Shown: positions 1-9,780, numbered from the stretch's first letter. The stretch: 64,000 bases of DNA from Deltaproteobacteria bacterium (GCA_021824175.1 JAKALP010000020.1:32917-96916), one strand, 5' to 3'. The notes: generated by a model not told the origin, from the letters alone. Numbers and translations are program-made.

Positions 1-850
1 TGATTGTCTTTTTTTCCAGCGGGTCGTAGATTTTAATATATGAATCTAAATTGGGCCACTTAGCGTCCCACATTTTGCGGATTTCGGCAGACCAGTTGCC
101 TGCTATGTAACCATCGTAGCACTTTTCTCGCGCATTACTCTTTTCCGTTACTTTATGATAATGCCAAACGAAGGAATCCAAGCTGACGGCCGTGCACCCG
201 CCCGATAGAAAGCAACGCAACGAAAAATCATTATTCTCATAACAAGCCTTCCAGCGCTCATCAAAGTAACCGACTTTGGCAAAGACCTCCCGCCGCCAAA
301 ACATCACATTGAGCTCCGAGCCAATTACGCGGAAATAAGATGGCATACTTCTCCCGAGTATTTTATCCAATACCGTTGACTTTTGTCTGCGTAATGGTTC
401 TAAATTAATGTGATCAGAACCGAATGGCTCGGAAGGTGTCCATGTCTGATAGCTGAGATCGCTCTTATCGGTGAAAGGAGTTGCCTGATAAACATCATTG
501 ATTTGTACCTTATTAAACAAATCTTCATCCATGCCTGAAGTTATCAACACATCGGACGTGATCAAAGCGAGCACTGGCGATCGTGAGAGGCGAACGAAGA
601 GATTGATCGCGCCGCTGATGCCTATGTTTCGATTGAGCAATATCGTGGAGAATTGATAACGGTTCTGCTTTTCTATCAGCCAACTACGATGATTCGGGAC
701 AGAACCCTGATCTAAAAGAAAGACATCGCTTTTGAGTATTTTGCTTTTTCTCTCAAAAAAAGCTTCTACTGTTTTCTCCAAAATTTCTGAGGCATGTGGA
801 TCGCCATCTGGATTATAATTCAAGATCAAGTAGGAGATATCAGGCGTCAT
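1..850 (-). CDS. Family 2 glycosyltransferase, 3' end outside window
   Basis: The frame opens with ATG at 850 and stays open to the window edge, giving about 283 residues without the C-terminus. The N-terminus (MTPDISYLILNYNPDGD) is the usual first strand of a GT-A fold. It is followed by a DQGS segment, the LLNRNIGISGAIN stretch typical of GT2 enzymes, and ALITSDV where the DXD-like metal site normally lies. Near residues 210-225 VGYFDERWKACYENNDFSLR matches the acceptor-site (N/E)D(D/N)D-type region. The likely role is sugar transfer in surface polysaccharide or LPS synthesis, which fits the LPS genes upstream on the same strand. Donor and acceptor cannot be told. Two in-frame stops separate it from the small frame upstream. 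Confidence 0.85.
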   Translation of the reverse strand, partial: MTPDISYLILNYNPDGDPHASEILEKTVEAFFERKSKILKSDVFLLDQGSVPNHRSWLIEKQNRYQFSTILLNRNIGISGAINLFVRLSRSPVLALITSDVLITSGMDEDLFNKVQINDVYQATPFTDKSDLSYQTWTPSEPFGSDHINLEPLRRQKSTVLDKILGRSMPSYFRVIGSELNVMFWRREVFAKVGYFDERWKACYENNDFSLRCFLSGGCTAVSLDSFVWHYHKVTEKSNAREKCYDGYIAGNWSAEIRKMWDAKWPNLDSYIKIYDPLEKKTI

Positions 851-865
851 AATATTTCATGCTTC

Positions 866-1099
866 TTAGGTTACAACCACCGAGGGCATTTCGGGACGAA
901 ATATTGAAGTATGCTTCTCGGTATATCTTGTGCAAGTTGAGTAAAGCATAGAAAGGCACCTTAAGGGGTTGAAATTTATAGTGGCCTCCAATACGAAATC
1001 AACGAGTCGGTTTTTTACCGGAATTGCAGCGGGATCGTTGCATATAAAGGGCATAGGGAAAGGCCGGACGATATGATTATTAAGTTTATTTGATTCCAT
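866..1099 (-). CDS. Small hypothetical protein, 77 aa
   Basis: A 77-codon frame lies 15 bases upstream of the glycosyltransferase, in the same reading frame but separated by TAA and then TGA. It has no recognisable domain. Its end (RPEMPSVVVT) resembles the first strand of a GT2 enzyme, so it may be a remnant of a related gene or a short leader gene. A purine-rich AGAAGATCAGG precedes the ATG. Coding status is uncertain. Confidence 0.3.
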   Translation of the reverse strand: MESNKLNNHIVRPFPMPFICNDPAAIPVKNRLVDFVLEATINFNPLRCLSMLYSTCTRYTEKHTSIFRPEMPSVVVT

Positions 1100-1161
1100 C
1101 CTGATCTTCTCGATTGCATGAATCGATAACAGGTATTCCGATCTATAGCGCTGTTAACCCA

Positions 1162-1190
1162 TTCATATTAAAATAGAGTTTATTTTACAA
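1162..1190 (-). promoter_or_regulatory. Candidate sigma-70 promoter for the glycosyltransferase unit
   Basis: On the minus strand TTGTAA (1185-1190) is followed after 17 bases by TATGAA (1162-1167), in the AT-rich gap downstream of lpxK. It would drive the small frame at 866-1099 and the glycosyltransferase. This is a sequence match only. Confidence 0.3.
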
Positions 1191-1280
1191 GCGCTGTATC
1201 AAGGCCAACGGCGAGGACCTGTTCTGGGCGGATTGTTTCACCTCATTTTCTGTAGAAGCTATAGTGGGGCTTAAAGACCT

Positions 1281-2387
1281 TCAGAGGGCTGATATGAGTC
1301 TATCAAAACTCGCCATAGGGTCATGAACCATAATTTGGATGCCAGCCACTATCAGCGGCAACAGCACTTCAGCCCTTGCAGACAGGCGGTAATAGTCCTT
1401 TTCCGAGGTCACGATCCATTGCGCATGCACTTCATGCTTGGCGCGCAAAATCGCCTCCAGGTCAGTGCGTTGATACACATGATGATCATCAAAGCTTTGC
1501 ACTCCTTTAATCAAAAGGCCACTGCGACTTAGACTCTGGAAAAAAGCGTCATTATCGGCAATTCCTGAAAAAGCAAAAACCGGCTGCCCTGCCAATGAGG
1601 CAGCCTCAATTGGGCACAAAGATCTAATGTTGGAACTGTGCACTGACGATCCGGTCTGATAAAATATGGAGACATGATTAGAATGATACTGTTGTCGGCA
1701 TGCAGCATCTTCTATAACCACCGGCAAATTGGGCATTTCGCCGGCTCGCGAATATACAACCACATCGGCCCGCTGGGCAGCCACAATGGGCTCACGTAGT
1801 TTGCCTCCTGGCAATAGACGCATATTTCCAAACGGTCGCCGGGCATCAAGCAGCAATATATTGAGATCGCGATGAAGACTCAGATGTTGATACCCATCAT
1901 CAAGGATAATGACGTCGGGGTTGTACTCCTTGATTGCTCGCTGGCCGGATTGGTAGCGATTGCGCCCCACCAGTACAGGGATACCAAGGAGTTGATGGGC
2001 CATCATATAGGGTTCATCGCCCGCCTGTTCGGGCCCCATCAAAATATGTTGGCCATCAGAGACCACGCCGCCGTCTTTTTCAGCCGCACCCTTGTAACCG
2101 CGACTGATTACCACCACCTTTTTTCTTTGCTGCTGGAGTCTACGGGCCACGTAGACCGTCATAGGGGTTTTGCCTGTGCCACCGACGGTCAGGTTGCCGA
2201 TGGAAATCACTTTACAGGGCAGACGATGGGTCGTGAGGATGCCTTGGGCATAGAACTTTGCCCGTAGGCGCATAGCAGCGCCATAGATCTTGGACACTAT
2301 CCCGAGCATAGCCTGGGTCTTGGGCCAGCGCCCCTGATCGCGCTCTTCGATGATATCCCTAATCCGATTTTGAAGCGTCTTTAACAT
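1281..2387 (-). CDS. lpxK: Tetraacyldisaccharide 4'-kinase LpxK
   Basis: LpxK phosphorylates the 4' position of the tetra-acylated disaccharide 1-phosphate to give lipid IVA at the inner face of the inner membrane. The protein has 368 residues, close to the family length. An amphipathic N-terminal helix precedes the P-loop SIGNLTVGGTGKTP at about residues 62-75. The DEPYMMAHQL and ILDDGYQHLSLHRDLNILLLD motifs of LpxK follow. The start is supported by AAGGA just before ATG. It lies 5 bases downstream of waaA, so the two are almost certainly co-transcribed with lptG and lptF. Confidence 0.96.
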   Translation of the reverse strand: MLKTLQNRIRDIIEERDQGRWPKTQAMLGIVSKIYGAAMRLRAKFYAQGILTTHRLPCKVISIGNLTVGGTGKTPMTVYVARRLQQQRKKVVVISRGYKGAAEKDGGVVSDGQHILMGPEQAGDEPYMMAHQLLGIPVLVGRNRYQSGQRAIKEYNPDVIILDDGYQHLSLHRDLNILLLDARRPFGNMRLLPGGKLREPIVAAQRADVVVYSRAGEMPNLPVVIEDAACRQQYHSNHVSIFYQTGSSVHSSNIRSLCPIEAASLAGQPVFAFSGIADNDAFFQSLSRSGLLIKGVQSFDDHHVYQRTDLEAILRAKHEVHAQWIVTSEKDYYRLSARAEVLLPLIVAGIQIMVHDPMASFDRLISAL

Positions 2388-2392
2388 TTTCC

Positions 2393-3691
2393 TTATTGTA
2401 AAGCCTTGGTAATTAAGGCCACCGTCTTTTCCACGGCTCCTTTGTTGGATTGAAAGACCTTCAGTGCGCAGCCACCCATCAGGCTCCGCCCGGCCGAATC
2501 CACCAGCAGCGTTTCTGTTTCTTGGTATAGCTGCAATTTCCCGTCAACCCTTTTAGCTCCCCCGCCCTGCTCGAGCAGTTCTGCCACGGCGGCAAAATCG
2601 CTCATATCAGAACCGAACAGAATGGGTTTGGCATAAGCGGCCGGCTCCAACGGATTGTGCCCCCCTTCCTTGACCAGGCTGCCGCCTACAATGGCGATAT
2701 CGGCAATACTGTAAAGACGTCGCAATAACCCGATGGTGTTAACCACCAGGATATCTATAAGGCCGTTTTTTTCATCATAGGAAAGCGCGGACAAGGCCGA
2801 CGGTTTCAGCCCCATGGCTCTCGCCAGAGCTATAACCGCATCGGCTCGGCCTGGATCGCGTGGGGCCACAATCAATAATAGGTCGCTGAATTTTTTTTTA
2901 AGATCCGCGTAAACCGCAAGACCGATCTCTTCTTCGCCGGCATGGGTGCTGCCCAGGATGATGATTCGCCGCCTGGCATCGATCCCCATAAGCCGGCGCA
3001 ATTCATTTCCTTCCTGCACCGGCGCGTCAGTGCCGGGCTGATCGAATTTGACGTTGCCGGTCAGATGGATCTTTTCAGCATGAAGCCCCAATGAAAAAAG
3101 GCGGTCGGCATCCAGTTGGGACTGGGCACCCACGGCGGTAAAGTAATTCAATACCTTTTTGCTGAAGCCGCCTAGCAACCTGTACCCGCGAACAGTGCTG
3201 ATGGAGAGCCGGGCATTGACCCACATCACCGGCACCCTTTTATGCCTGAAATGCCGCAGGAAATTTGGCCAGATATCGGTTTCGACGATCACGACCAAGC
3301 GGGGGTTGACTTCTTTGGCGATGTGCCTCACGGAGAAAATTAAATCATAGGGAAAATAAAAGAGCGATTGGACTTTGCCCGCGAACAATCGTTGGGCCGT
3401 TTGCATGCCAGTCAAAGTGGAGGCCGAGACAACCAGGGGCAGGCCAGGCAGGGCCTTGGACAGGGCGTTGACCAAAGGTTCGGCCGAAAGGATCTCTCCG
3501 ACGGATAAAGCGTGAATCCAAACCGGGCGCTGACTGCCAATGCTCGAAGTGGGCGGCACCTGCTTGGTAATGGTCCAGCCCAAACGATGTAAAAACGTTT
3601 CCCGACGTTTGGGGCGCAGCAGGTTCATTAGCAGCAGCGGAGCCCCTAAAAGCAGCACTAAAATTTGGAGGACATTGTATAGAATTAACAT
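2393..3691 (-). CDS. waaA: 3-deoxy-D-manno-octulosonic acid transferase WaaA (KdtA)
   Basis: WaaA transfers Kdo from CMP-Kdo to lipid IVA at the cytoplasmic membrane. With the start at 3691 (MLILYNVLQILVLLLG) the protein has 432 residues, the normal length, with one N-terminal membrane anchor. The longest open frame begins 45 codons earlier, but that extension overlaps the end of lptG and looks non-native. Family features include WIHALSVGEI (catalytic Glu region), NARLS, LGSTHAGEEE (the H-x-G-E element of the C-terminal Rossmann domain) and GGSLVKEGGHNPLEPA, which binds CMP-Kdo. The gene starts 8 bases after the lptG stop codon and runs into lpxK. One or more Kdo additions cannot be distinguished. 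Confidence 0.95.
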   Translation of the reverse strand: MLILYNVLQILVLLLGAPLLLMNLLRPKRRETFLHRLGWTITKQVPPTSSIGSQRPVWIHALSVGEILSAEPLVNALSKALPGLPLVVSASTLTGMQTAQRLFAGKVQSLFYFPYDLIFSVRHIAKEVNPRLVVIVETDIWPNFLRHFRHKRVPVMWVNARLSISTVRGYRLLGGFSKKVLNYFTAVGAQSQLDADRLFSLGLHAEKIHLTGNVKFDQPGTDAPVQEGNELRRLMGIDARRRIIILGSTHAGEEEIGLAVYADLKKKFSDLLLIVAPRDPGRADAVIALARAMGLKPSALSALSYDEKNGLIDILVVNTIGLLRRLYSIADIAIVGGSLVKEGGHNPLEPAAYAKPILFGSDMSDFAAVAELLEQGGGAKRVDGKLQLYQETETLLVDSAGRSLMGGCALKVFQSNKGAVEKTVALITKALQ

Positions 3692-3699
3692 TTCAAAGT

Positions 3700-4812
3700 T
3701 TAGTCCGCGGCCAGCAACATATATCCCGCCAGGCACATGAAAACGAAATTCACGCCCCAGGCCGCAATCACCGGCGGCAGCATACCGGCATATCCCATGG
3801 ATAAGCAGAATCCGAAGACAACCCAATACATAAACGCAATGCCGATGCCGTAACCGATACTGATGGCCAGGCCGTCCCGGATTTTACCCCGGGCCGCCAG
3901 ACCAGCCCCCATCAATGTCAAAATGATGCATAAGAACGGAAAAGCGATTTTGGCGTGCAAGTCTACCCGATAACGTGTAGCGTCATAGCCTTCCGCTTCC
4001 ACCTTCCGGGTATAACGGTAAAGCTGTACAAAACTCATCTCTTCGGTTTGGGGTGCGGCCTGGGCCAAATCCTCTACGGGCAGATCAAACTGAAATCGGC
4101 GTTCATTGAACTGAGATACTACCATGTGTCCATCATTAGCGCTGCGCTGCTGAAGCATGCCATCGTGCAACAGCCAACCGCCTTGTTGATACGTAGCGGT
4201 CTTGGCATCGATGCGTTCAACCAGCCGAAATTGCCCATCGAAGCGGTTCACGGTAATCCCCATGGCCATGGGGGCATCGGATTTTAACGCGAGTCCCCTA
4301 CCCGCCTGGGCCGCCGGCTGGAAATGTTTTAGATGCACGATGACTTGATGGCCTTTGAGCCAGATATCATTGTGTCGGGTCGTGGCGAAATTTTGCCCTC
4401 GGACTTCTTGCAACCAAATGCGGTTGGCGGTAGTGACTGTCAAAGGCGCAATCACCTCAGCCAGTAGAATCAAAATCAAGGCGCCGGCAATGCCGCAGCG
4501 CATGATAGGACCGGTCAGGCTTAAAAGGCTGATGCCGCTGCTGCGCAGCGCCGTCAACTCATTGTTCTTGGCCATCAATCCGAATGTGATCAGCACGGAG
4601 AGCAGGACACCCAGTGGAGTGATCTGGATCATAATCAAGGGGAGCTTGTAGACAAAATATTGGACAATTCTAATCAGAGGCACATGAGCCTCGAGGAAAT
4701 CGCCGATCTTCTCAATAAAATCAACCGTCAGATAAATTCCCAATACGACCACCAGGATGATACCGAAGTATTTGGTGATCTCTTTGGTGATATAGCGTGA
4801 GATGATGTACAT
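3700..4812 (-). CDS. lptG: LPS export ABC transporter permease LptG
   Basis: LptG is one of the two permeases of the LptB2FG complex that extracts LPS from the inner membrane. The 370-residue protein has three N-terminal membrane segments (about residues 12-115), a periplasmic beta-jellyroll region and three C-terminal segments. The segment LTALRSSGISLLSL after the second helix is the LptF/G coupling-helix signature that docks on LptB. The ATG at 4812 overlaps the lptF stop in a TGATG junction, which suggests translational coupling. I call it LptG rather than LptF from its second position and its match to YjgQ-type sequences. LptB, LptC and LptA are not in the window. Confidence 0.92.
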   Translation of the reverse strand: MYIISRYITKEITKYFGIILVVVLGIYLTVDFIEKIGDFLEAHVPLIRIVQYFVYKLPLIMIQITPLGVLLSVLITFGLMAKNNELTALRSSGISLLSLTGPIMRCGIAGALILILLAEVIAPLTVTTANRIWLQEVRGQNFATTRHNDIWLKGHQVIVHLKHFQPAAQAGRGLALKSDAPMAMGITVNRFDGQFRLVERIDAKTATYQQGGWLLHDGMLQQRSANDGHMVVSQFNERRFQFDLPVEDLAQAAPQTEEMSFVQLYRYTRKVEAEGYDATRYRVDLHAKIAFPFLCIILTLMGAGLAARGKIRDGLAISIGYGIGIAFMYWVVFGFCLSMGYAGMLPPVIAAWGVNFVFMCLAGYMLLAAD

Positions 4813-5984
4813 CAATTGCGACTCTCAGATTTCAACTGCAATCGTCTAATCCACCTGGGCAGCGGTGGCATCACAATGGGCCGCTCATTGGCGGCCCGGT
4901 TCAGAAGCACCAAGCCGATCGCCAGACTAACGGCATTGGGCACCCACATGCCGATCTGGGGCGGATAGGTGCCCGGCTCACCCAAGACCCAACCTATCGA
5001 AAGCAGGATGTAATAAAAAAGGAAGAAGCCCAACCCCAATCCAACCCCGTAGGCTCTGCGCGAAGAACGCGCCCGGATGCCCAGAGGCATGGCCAAAAGA
5101 GACAAGGCCAGACAAGCCGCTGGCAGAGAAAACTTTTTATGCAACTCCATCAGTGGTCTGTAATATGTACTGTCCTTTTTTGCCGCGTCGTGGATCGCTT
5201 GCCTCAGTTGAGCAATACTCATCTCTTCCACATGCTCTGGCCCCTGAGTCAAGGCTGCCAGATTACGCTTCATGTCCAAGCGGATGTCATAAGTTTCAAA
5301 CTGAAGCGTATTGGCCCGGCTCTCGCTGAGGTCCACCTGGTGAATGCCCCCCTGCCATAACCGCAGATTGACTACCAGCTGAGCGCTATCCACCGATATT
5401 TTTCCCCGCGGCGCGATAACCGTGCTGACCAATTGAGGATTGCGTTGGTCCTCTATAAATACATCCTTAAGCTCCTTGGTTGCTGGATTAATTTCATGGA
5501 TATAAAGCACCACATCCTTGAAAGAATCGATGAACTGCCTGGGCTTCAATCCTAGATCCACATGGGCCGCCGCCACTTGGTACAGCAGCTGCTTAGTCGC
5601 CTTGCGCCCGGTCGGCAGACCGTAGGCCGCCATGTAAGCAGTCAGGATCGCACCCAGCAGACCAAAGACCAGAACGGGCGGCAGCATCCGATAAATACTC
5701 ACCCCGCCGGCCTTAAGGGCCACGATTTCCATATCTCCGGACATGCGCAGAAAGGTAAGCAACACCGAAAGCATCACAGACATCGGGATGACGAACTGCA
5801 GAAAGAATGGCATGGTATAGGCCAACAGAAGCAACACGGTCTTTATGCCGATCTGATAGTTGACCACGTAATCGGTAATCACGGGAATCTGGGTCATCAA
5901 AAAGACAAAGGAGAAAAAGGCCAGACTGATGACGAAAGGAGCAATGAGTTCTTTTAAAATGTAGCGTTGAACAATGGAAGTCAT
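4812..5984 (-). CDS. lptF: LPS export ABC transporter permease LptF
   Basis: LptF is the partner permease of LptG. With the start at 5984 (MTSIVQRYILKELIAPF) the protein has 390 residues. The open frame continues 31 codons upstream, but a promoter-like sequence lies inside that extension. Membrane segments occur near residues 15-40, 50-75, 95-125 and in three C-terminal helices. DMEIVALKAGGVSIYRML is the coupling-helix motif contacting LptB. It is the first gene of the lptF-lptG-waaA-lpxK unit and diverges from lysS across about 255 bases. Confidence 0.92.
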   Translation of the reverse strand: MTSIVQRYILKELIAPFVISLAFFSFVFLMTQIPVITDYVVNYQIGIKTVLLLLAYTMPFFLQFVIPMSVMLSVLLTFLRMSGDMEIVALKAGGVSIYRMLPPVLVFGLLGAILTAYMAAYGLPTGRKATKQLLYQVAAAHVDLGLKPRQFIDSFKDVVLYIHEINPATKELKDVFIEDQRNPQLVSTVIAPRGKISVDSAQLVVNLRLWQGGIHQVDLSESRANTLQFETYDIRLDMKRNLAALTQGPEHVEEMSIAQLRQAIHDAAKKDSTYYRPLMELHKKFSLPAACLALSLLAMPLGIRARSSRRAYGVGLGLGFFLFYYILLSIGWVLGEPGTYPPQIGMWVPNAVSLAIGLVLLNRAANERPIVMPPLPRWIRRLQLKSESRN

Positions 5985-6036
5985 GGCAAGGCGCTGTTGA
6001 TGGTTTCGATAATGATCCGGTGCCAAGTTGCGCCTC

Positions 6037-6065
6037 ATCCTATTGATCGCACTTGGATAAGTCAA
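6037..6065 (-). promoter_or_regulatory. Candidate sigma-70 promoter for lptF-lptG-waaA-lpxK
   Basis: On the minus strand TTGACT (6060-6065) and TAGGAT (6037-6042) are separated by exactly 17 bases. Transcription would begin about 45 bases before the ATG at 5984. This placement supports the shorter LptF start, because the promoter would otherwise lie inside the longer open frame. Confidence 0.5.
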
Positions 6066-6239
6066 CACTTGCGACAACGGCCATTAAACTTGGCCTTGAC
6101 ACAACTGCTCAAATAGGTTACCAAAATTTGCTTTTTTGGGAGAGACACTCGTAGCTCTCCATGCAACGGGTACGATGTTCCAGGATGCTCCCGATGGATC
6201 ATCGCATAACCCGTTTTTATGTATATAGAGGCATATTCC

Positions 6240-7724
6240 ATGAATAGTGAAAAACCGGCCGACCTTTTGGCCCAGCGCAAAGAAAAAGTTGCTACTTTAC
6301 GAGCAGAGGGCATCAACCCCTTTCCCAGCGGCTTCGCAGCGGCACACACGGTAGAAAGTGTGCGACGAGCCATAGAATCCTCCGAACCTGCATCCCTGCA
6401 GTCTATGGCGTTCACCCTCGCCGGCCGCATGATGGCCATAAACAGTTTTGGCAAATCGGCATTTATTCGATTGCGGGACCGAAGTGGCCAAATGCAGGCC
6501 TACATTCGTAAAGACAAGGTGGGAGACCCTTCCTACGACCTTTTCAAAAAACTGGATATCGGCGATTTCGTGGGGCTCAAAGGAGGCGTATTTCAGACCA
6601 AAACCGGCGAATGGACTTTACTTGCGGACAAGCTGGTTCTGCTGAGCAAATCCACCCGACCTTTGCCGGAAAAGTTTCATGGTTTAAAAGATCCAGAAAA
6701 AAGATATCGGCAGCGCTATGTGGATCTGATCATGAACGCCGATGTGCGTAACATTTTTACCAGGCGCAGCCGCATCATCCAGGAAGTTCGCAATTTCTTC
6801 CTCGGCCGGGAATATTTGGAAGTGGAGACCCCCATGATGCAGCCCATTGCGGGCGGGGCCGAAGCCACACCCTTCGTAACCCACCACAATGCCCTGGACA
6901 TGGACCTCTATTTGCGCATCGCCCCTGAGCTTTATCTGAAACGTCTGGTGGTGGGCGGCTTTGAACGAGTATTTGAAATCAATCGCAATTTCCGCAATGA
7001 AGGCGTCTCCACCCAGCACAATCCCGAATTTACCATGATCGAGTTCTACCAGTCCTATGCCACTTATGAAGACCTCATGGCACTCACTGAAGAATTATTT
7101 ACCACGATAGCCCAAAAGGTAGTTGGTTCGACCATGATCACCTATCAGGGCCAGAGCATCGAGTTTGGCGGCCCCTGGCGCCGCCTGACCCTGACTGAAT
7201 CCCTGGAAAAGATGGGCGGGCTTCCCCCCCAATTGCTGACCGACCAACAGGCCCTGATCAATTTTGCCGCTGAGAAAAAGGTGCAACTCACAAAAACCCG
7301 TTCCATCGGCAAGATCATCACCAAATTATTCGACGCCCTGGTGGAACCTCAATTGATCCAACCGACTTTTATTACCGGTTATCCAGTGGAGGTCTCCCCC
7401 TTGTCACGACGAAGTGATCAAGACCCCGGCGTCACCGAGCGTTTTGAACTCTTCATTGCCGGCTTTGAAATCGCAAATGGTTTCTCGGAGCTCAATGACC
7501 CCGAAGATCAAGCCGGACGTTTTTTGCAACAGGTCCAAGATCGGCAGGCGGGTGATGATGAAGCCCACTGCATGGATGAAGATTACATCGAGGCCCTGGA
7601 ATATGGCATGCCGCCCACGGCCGGCGAGGGTATCGGCATCGACCGGCTGACCATGCTGTTGACCGATGCGCCCTCCATCCGGGAAGTCATTCTCTTCCCC
7701 CATATGAAACCCAGAAATCAGTAA
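6240..7724 (+). CDS. lysS: Lysyl-tRNA synthetase, class II
   Basis: LysS charges tRNA-Lys. The ATG at 6240 follows AGAGG at a 9-base spacing and gives 494 residues, the family length. The N-terminal OB-fold anticodon domain covers about residues 55-150 (LAGRMMAINSFGKSAFIRLRD). The class II catalytic domain shows motif 2 (FERVFEINRNFRNEG followed by HNPEFTMIEFY) and motif 3 (GEGIGIDRLTMLLT). It is followed 65 bases later by lolC, so it probably heads or joins the envelope operon, as in many Desulfobacterota. Confidence 0.98.
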   Translation: MNSEKPADLLAQRKEKVATLRAEGINPFPSGFAAAHTVESVRRAIESSEPASLQSMAFTLAGRMMAINSFGKSAFIRLRDRSGQMQAYIRKDKVGDPSYDLFKKLDIGDFVGLKGGVFQTKTGEWTLLADKLVLLSKSTRPLPEKFHGLKDPEKRYRQRYVDLIMNADVRNIFTRRSRIIQEVRNFFLGREYLEVETPMMQPIAGGAEATPFVTHHNALDMDLYLRIAPELYLKRLVVGGFERVFEINRNFRNEGVSTQHNPEFTMIEFYQSYATYEDLMALTEELFTTIAQKVVGSTMITYQGQSIEFGGPWRRLTLTESLEKMGGLPPQLLTDQQALINFAAEKKVQLTKTRSIGKIITKLFDALVEPQLIQPTFITGYPVEVSPLSRRSDQDPGVTERFELFIAGFEIANGFSELNDPEDQAGRFLQQVQDRQAGDDEAHCMDEDYIEALEYGMPPTAGEGIGIDRLTMLLTDAPSIREVILFPHMKPRNQ

Positions 7725-7789
7725 CTTCTTGCGGATGCGGGCAGATCGATCAAACTTGCCGGCACAACGGGGTATTGATTGAGGAGCCG

Positions 7790-9013
7790 ATGCGATTTGA
7801 ACTATTCATCAGCCGACGCTATTTTAAATCCAAACCCAAGCGCACCATCCTCTCCTTGATCACGTTATTGTCCATTGCCGGCGTCACGATTGGCGTAACG
7901 GCTTTGATTGTAGTGATTGCCGTGATGTCCGGCTTCGAGCAGGATTTAAAATCCAGAATTTTAAGCATCGAGCCCCATTTGGTCATAGATCGCAATCAAC
8001 AACCGATCCAGGACGTCGAGAAAATCGTCTCTCTGGCTCTGCAGACTCCTGGTGTGATCGCGGCTTGGCCGGTCCAGGAACTGCAGGCCATGCTGCGAGC
8101 CGATGGACGCATCTCCGGTGCGATCATCAAAGGGGTGGACCCCGAAGCCGCGGCCAAGGGCCTCAACATGAAATGCCTCGAAGCGCTGGCTGTTGCCCAC
8201 CCTTCCGTCTCCAAATCACCACTGCCGCCAATCATCCTCGGAAGAGATTTGGCCCACAGTTTGGGCCTGATGAAAGGCGAGAGTGTTTTTGTCATCTCAC
8301 CCAAGGCCAGCTTGACCCCTATGGGATTTGTTCCCACCATGAAGCGTTTCGAAGTTATCGATTTCTTTTCTACCGGCATGTATGAATATGATGGTGGCTT
8401 GGCTTTCATGCGCTTGGAGGATGCCCAGTTGCTGACTCATGCCAGAGAGACCGCCAATGCCGTGGAAATCCGGGTGGATCATATCTTTCGTTCCAACCTT
8501 ATTGGCCAACAATTAATGTCCCGCCTGGGATCAGATTTTCGCCTGCGGGATTGGCGGATGCTCAACCAAAATCTCTTCTCGGCCCTCAAGCTGGAGAAAA
8601 CGGCCATGTTTATCACCTTAACCCTGATCACTCTGGTGGCCACCTTCAGCATTACCAGTTCCTTGGTCATGATGGTCATGGAAAAGACCAAGGATATTGC
8701 TATTCTTAAAACCATGGGGGCAACTGCCAAGAGCATCAAGCGCATCTTTGTCTTTCAAGGGATGCTGATAGGGGCCATCGGCACAGGGGCAGGTGTTTTT
8801 CTGGGGACGCTTTTATGCCACCTGCAGGAGACGTACGAGTTAATTCGCCTGCCGGGGGATGTCTATTACATCACGGCTCTGCCCGTGGATCTTGAATTCA
8901 GTGATGTGGCGATCGTGGCGATTTCGGCCATGATGATCTGTTTTCTGGCCACCCTTTATCCGGCGCTGCAGGCGTCCAGGTTCAACCCGGTTGAGGCGAT
9001 CCGATATGGTTGA
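7790..9013 (+). CDS. lolC: Lipoprotein-releasing ABC transporter permease LolC/LolE family
   Basis: This inner-membrane permease releases outer-membrane lipoproteins to LolA. The ATG at 7790 is preceded by GAGGAG and gives 407 residues. A first membrane helix (about residues 20-48, ending in VIAVMSGFEQDL) is followed by a large periplasmic MacB-like domain and three C-terminal helices. The FtsX-like signature KDIAILKTMGATAKSI lies near residue 310. Only one permease gene is present, so the transporter is probably a homodimeric LolF/LolC-type complex rather than LolC plus LolE. It overlaps lolD. Confidence 0.93.
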   Translation: MRFELFISRRYFKSKPKRTILSLITLLSIAGVTIGVTALIVVIAVMSGFEQDLKSRILSIEPHLVIDRNQQPIQDVEKIVSLALQTPGVIAAWPVQELQAMLRADGRISGAIIKGVDPEAAAKGLNMKCLEALAVAHPSVSKSPLPPIILGRDLAHSLGLMKGESVFVISPKASLTPMGFVPTMKRFEVIDFFSTGMYEYDGGLAFMRLEDAQLLTHARETANAVEIRVDHIFRSNLIGQQLMSRLGSDFRLRDWRMLNQNLFSALKLEKTAMFITLTLITLVATFSITSSLVMMVMEKTKDIAILKTMGATAKSIKRIFVFQGMLIGAIGTGAGVFLGTLLCHLQETYELIRLPGDVYYITALPVDLEFSDVAIVAISAMMICFLATLYPALQASRFNPVEAIRYG

Positions 9014-9755
9014 AAACCAGATGGCTCCACAAAAAACTAACCCCATGAACGATGAAGTCTCCGATGAGCTGCTCCGGACCCAAGGCGTGTGTAAAAGTTT
9101 TCGCAGCAGTCAGGCTCGCATCTCAATTCTTAAAAATCTGGATTTGACCTTGCGGCAGTCGGAGACTTTGGCGGTGGTCGGTGCATCAGGCATTGGCAAG
9201 TCGACGCTATTGCATATCTTGGGAACCCTGGATCATCCAGACCAGGGAAGCCTATATTTTAAAGGTCAAGATGTATTTAAGTACAGTGAAGAGGATCTGG
9301 CCCATTTCCGCAACAAAGTCATGGGATTTGTGTTCCAGTTCCACCATTTGCTGCCGGAATTCTCCGCCTTGGAGAATACGCAAATGCCGGCGTTAATCCA
9401 GGGAATGGAGAAATCGAAAGCGGCCCAATTGGCCACAAAAATACTGACGCGCGTTGGCCTTGAACACCGGCTGCATCACAAAGCCGTAGATCTGTCAGGC
9501 GGCGAGCAGCAACGCGTGGCCCTGGCCAGGGCCCTGGTACTCACCCCGCCAATTTTGTTCGCGGACGAACCCACTGGAAATCTGGACAAAAGCAATAGTC
9601 AACACGTTCACCAGCTCCTGCTCGAACTGAACCGGGAGCTGGGGATGGCCATGGTGGTGGTCACCCACAACATGGAGTTGGCGGCTATGATGGCGCGCCA
9701 AGCCACCCTGGTGGATGGCAAGTTGGAATATCTGCCCAAATTCAATACCAAGTGA
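9006..9755 (+). CDS. lolD: Lipoprotein-releasing ABC transporter ATPase LolD
   Basis: LolD is the ATPase that powers the adjacent permease. All ABC motifs are present: Walker [11 protein letters not shown]-loop [16 protein letters not shown] (the LolD-type sequence), signature [15 protein letters not shown], Walker [13 protein letters not shown] and H-loop VVVTHN. The start at 9006 overlaps the lolC stop by 8 bases. Starts at 9021 or 9045 are also possible because no clear ribosome-binding site discriminates between them. The length, about 249 residues, is slightly above the usual 225-235 because of the N-terminus. Confidence 0.95.
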   Translation: MVENQMAPQKTNPMNDEVSDELLRTQGVCKSFRSSQARISILKNLDLTLRQSETLAVVGASGIGKSTLLHILGTLDHPDQGSLYFKGQDVFKYSEEDLAHFRNKVMGFVFQFHHLLPEFSALENTQMPALIQGMEKSKAAQLATKILTRVGLEHRLHHKAVDLSGGEQQRVALARALVLTPPILFADEPTGNLDKSNSQHVHQLLLELNRELGMAMVVVTHNMELAAMMARQATLVDGKLEYLPKFNTK

Positions 9756-9780
9756 AAGCTTTGTCGGGATAGGCCCTTCT

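Noticed and set aside
5562..5957. 131-codon plus-strand frame inside lptF
   Set aside because: Shadow of the lptF coding region; His/Gln/Lys-rich composition typical of antisense frames.
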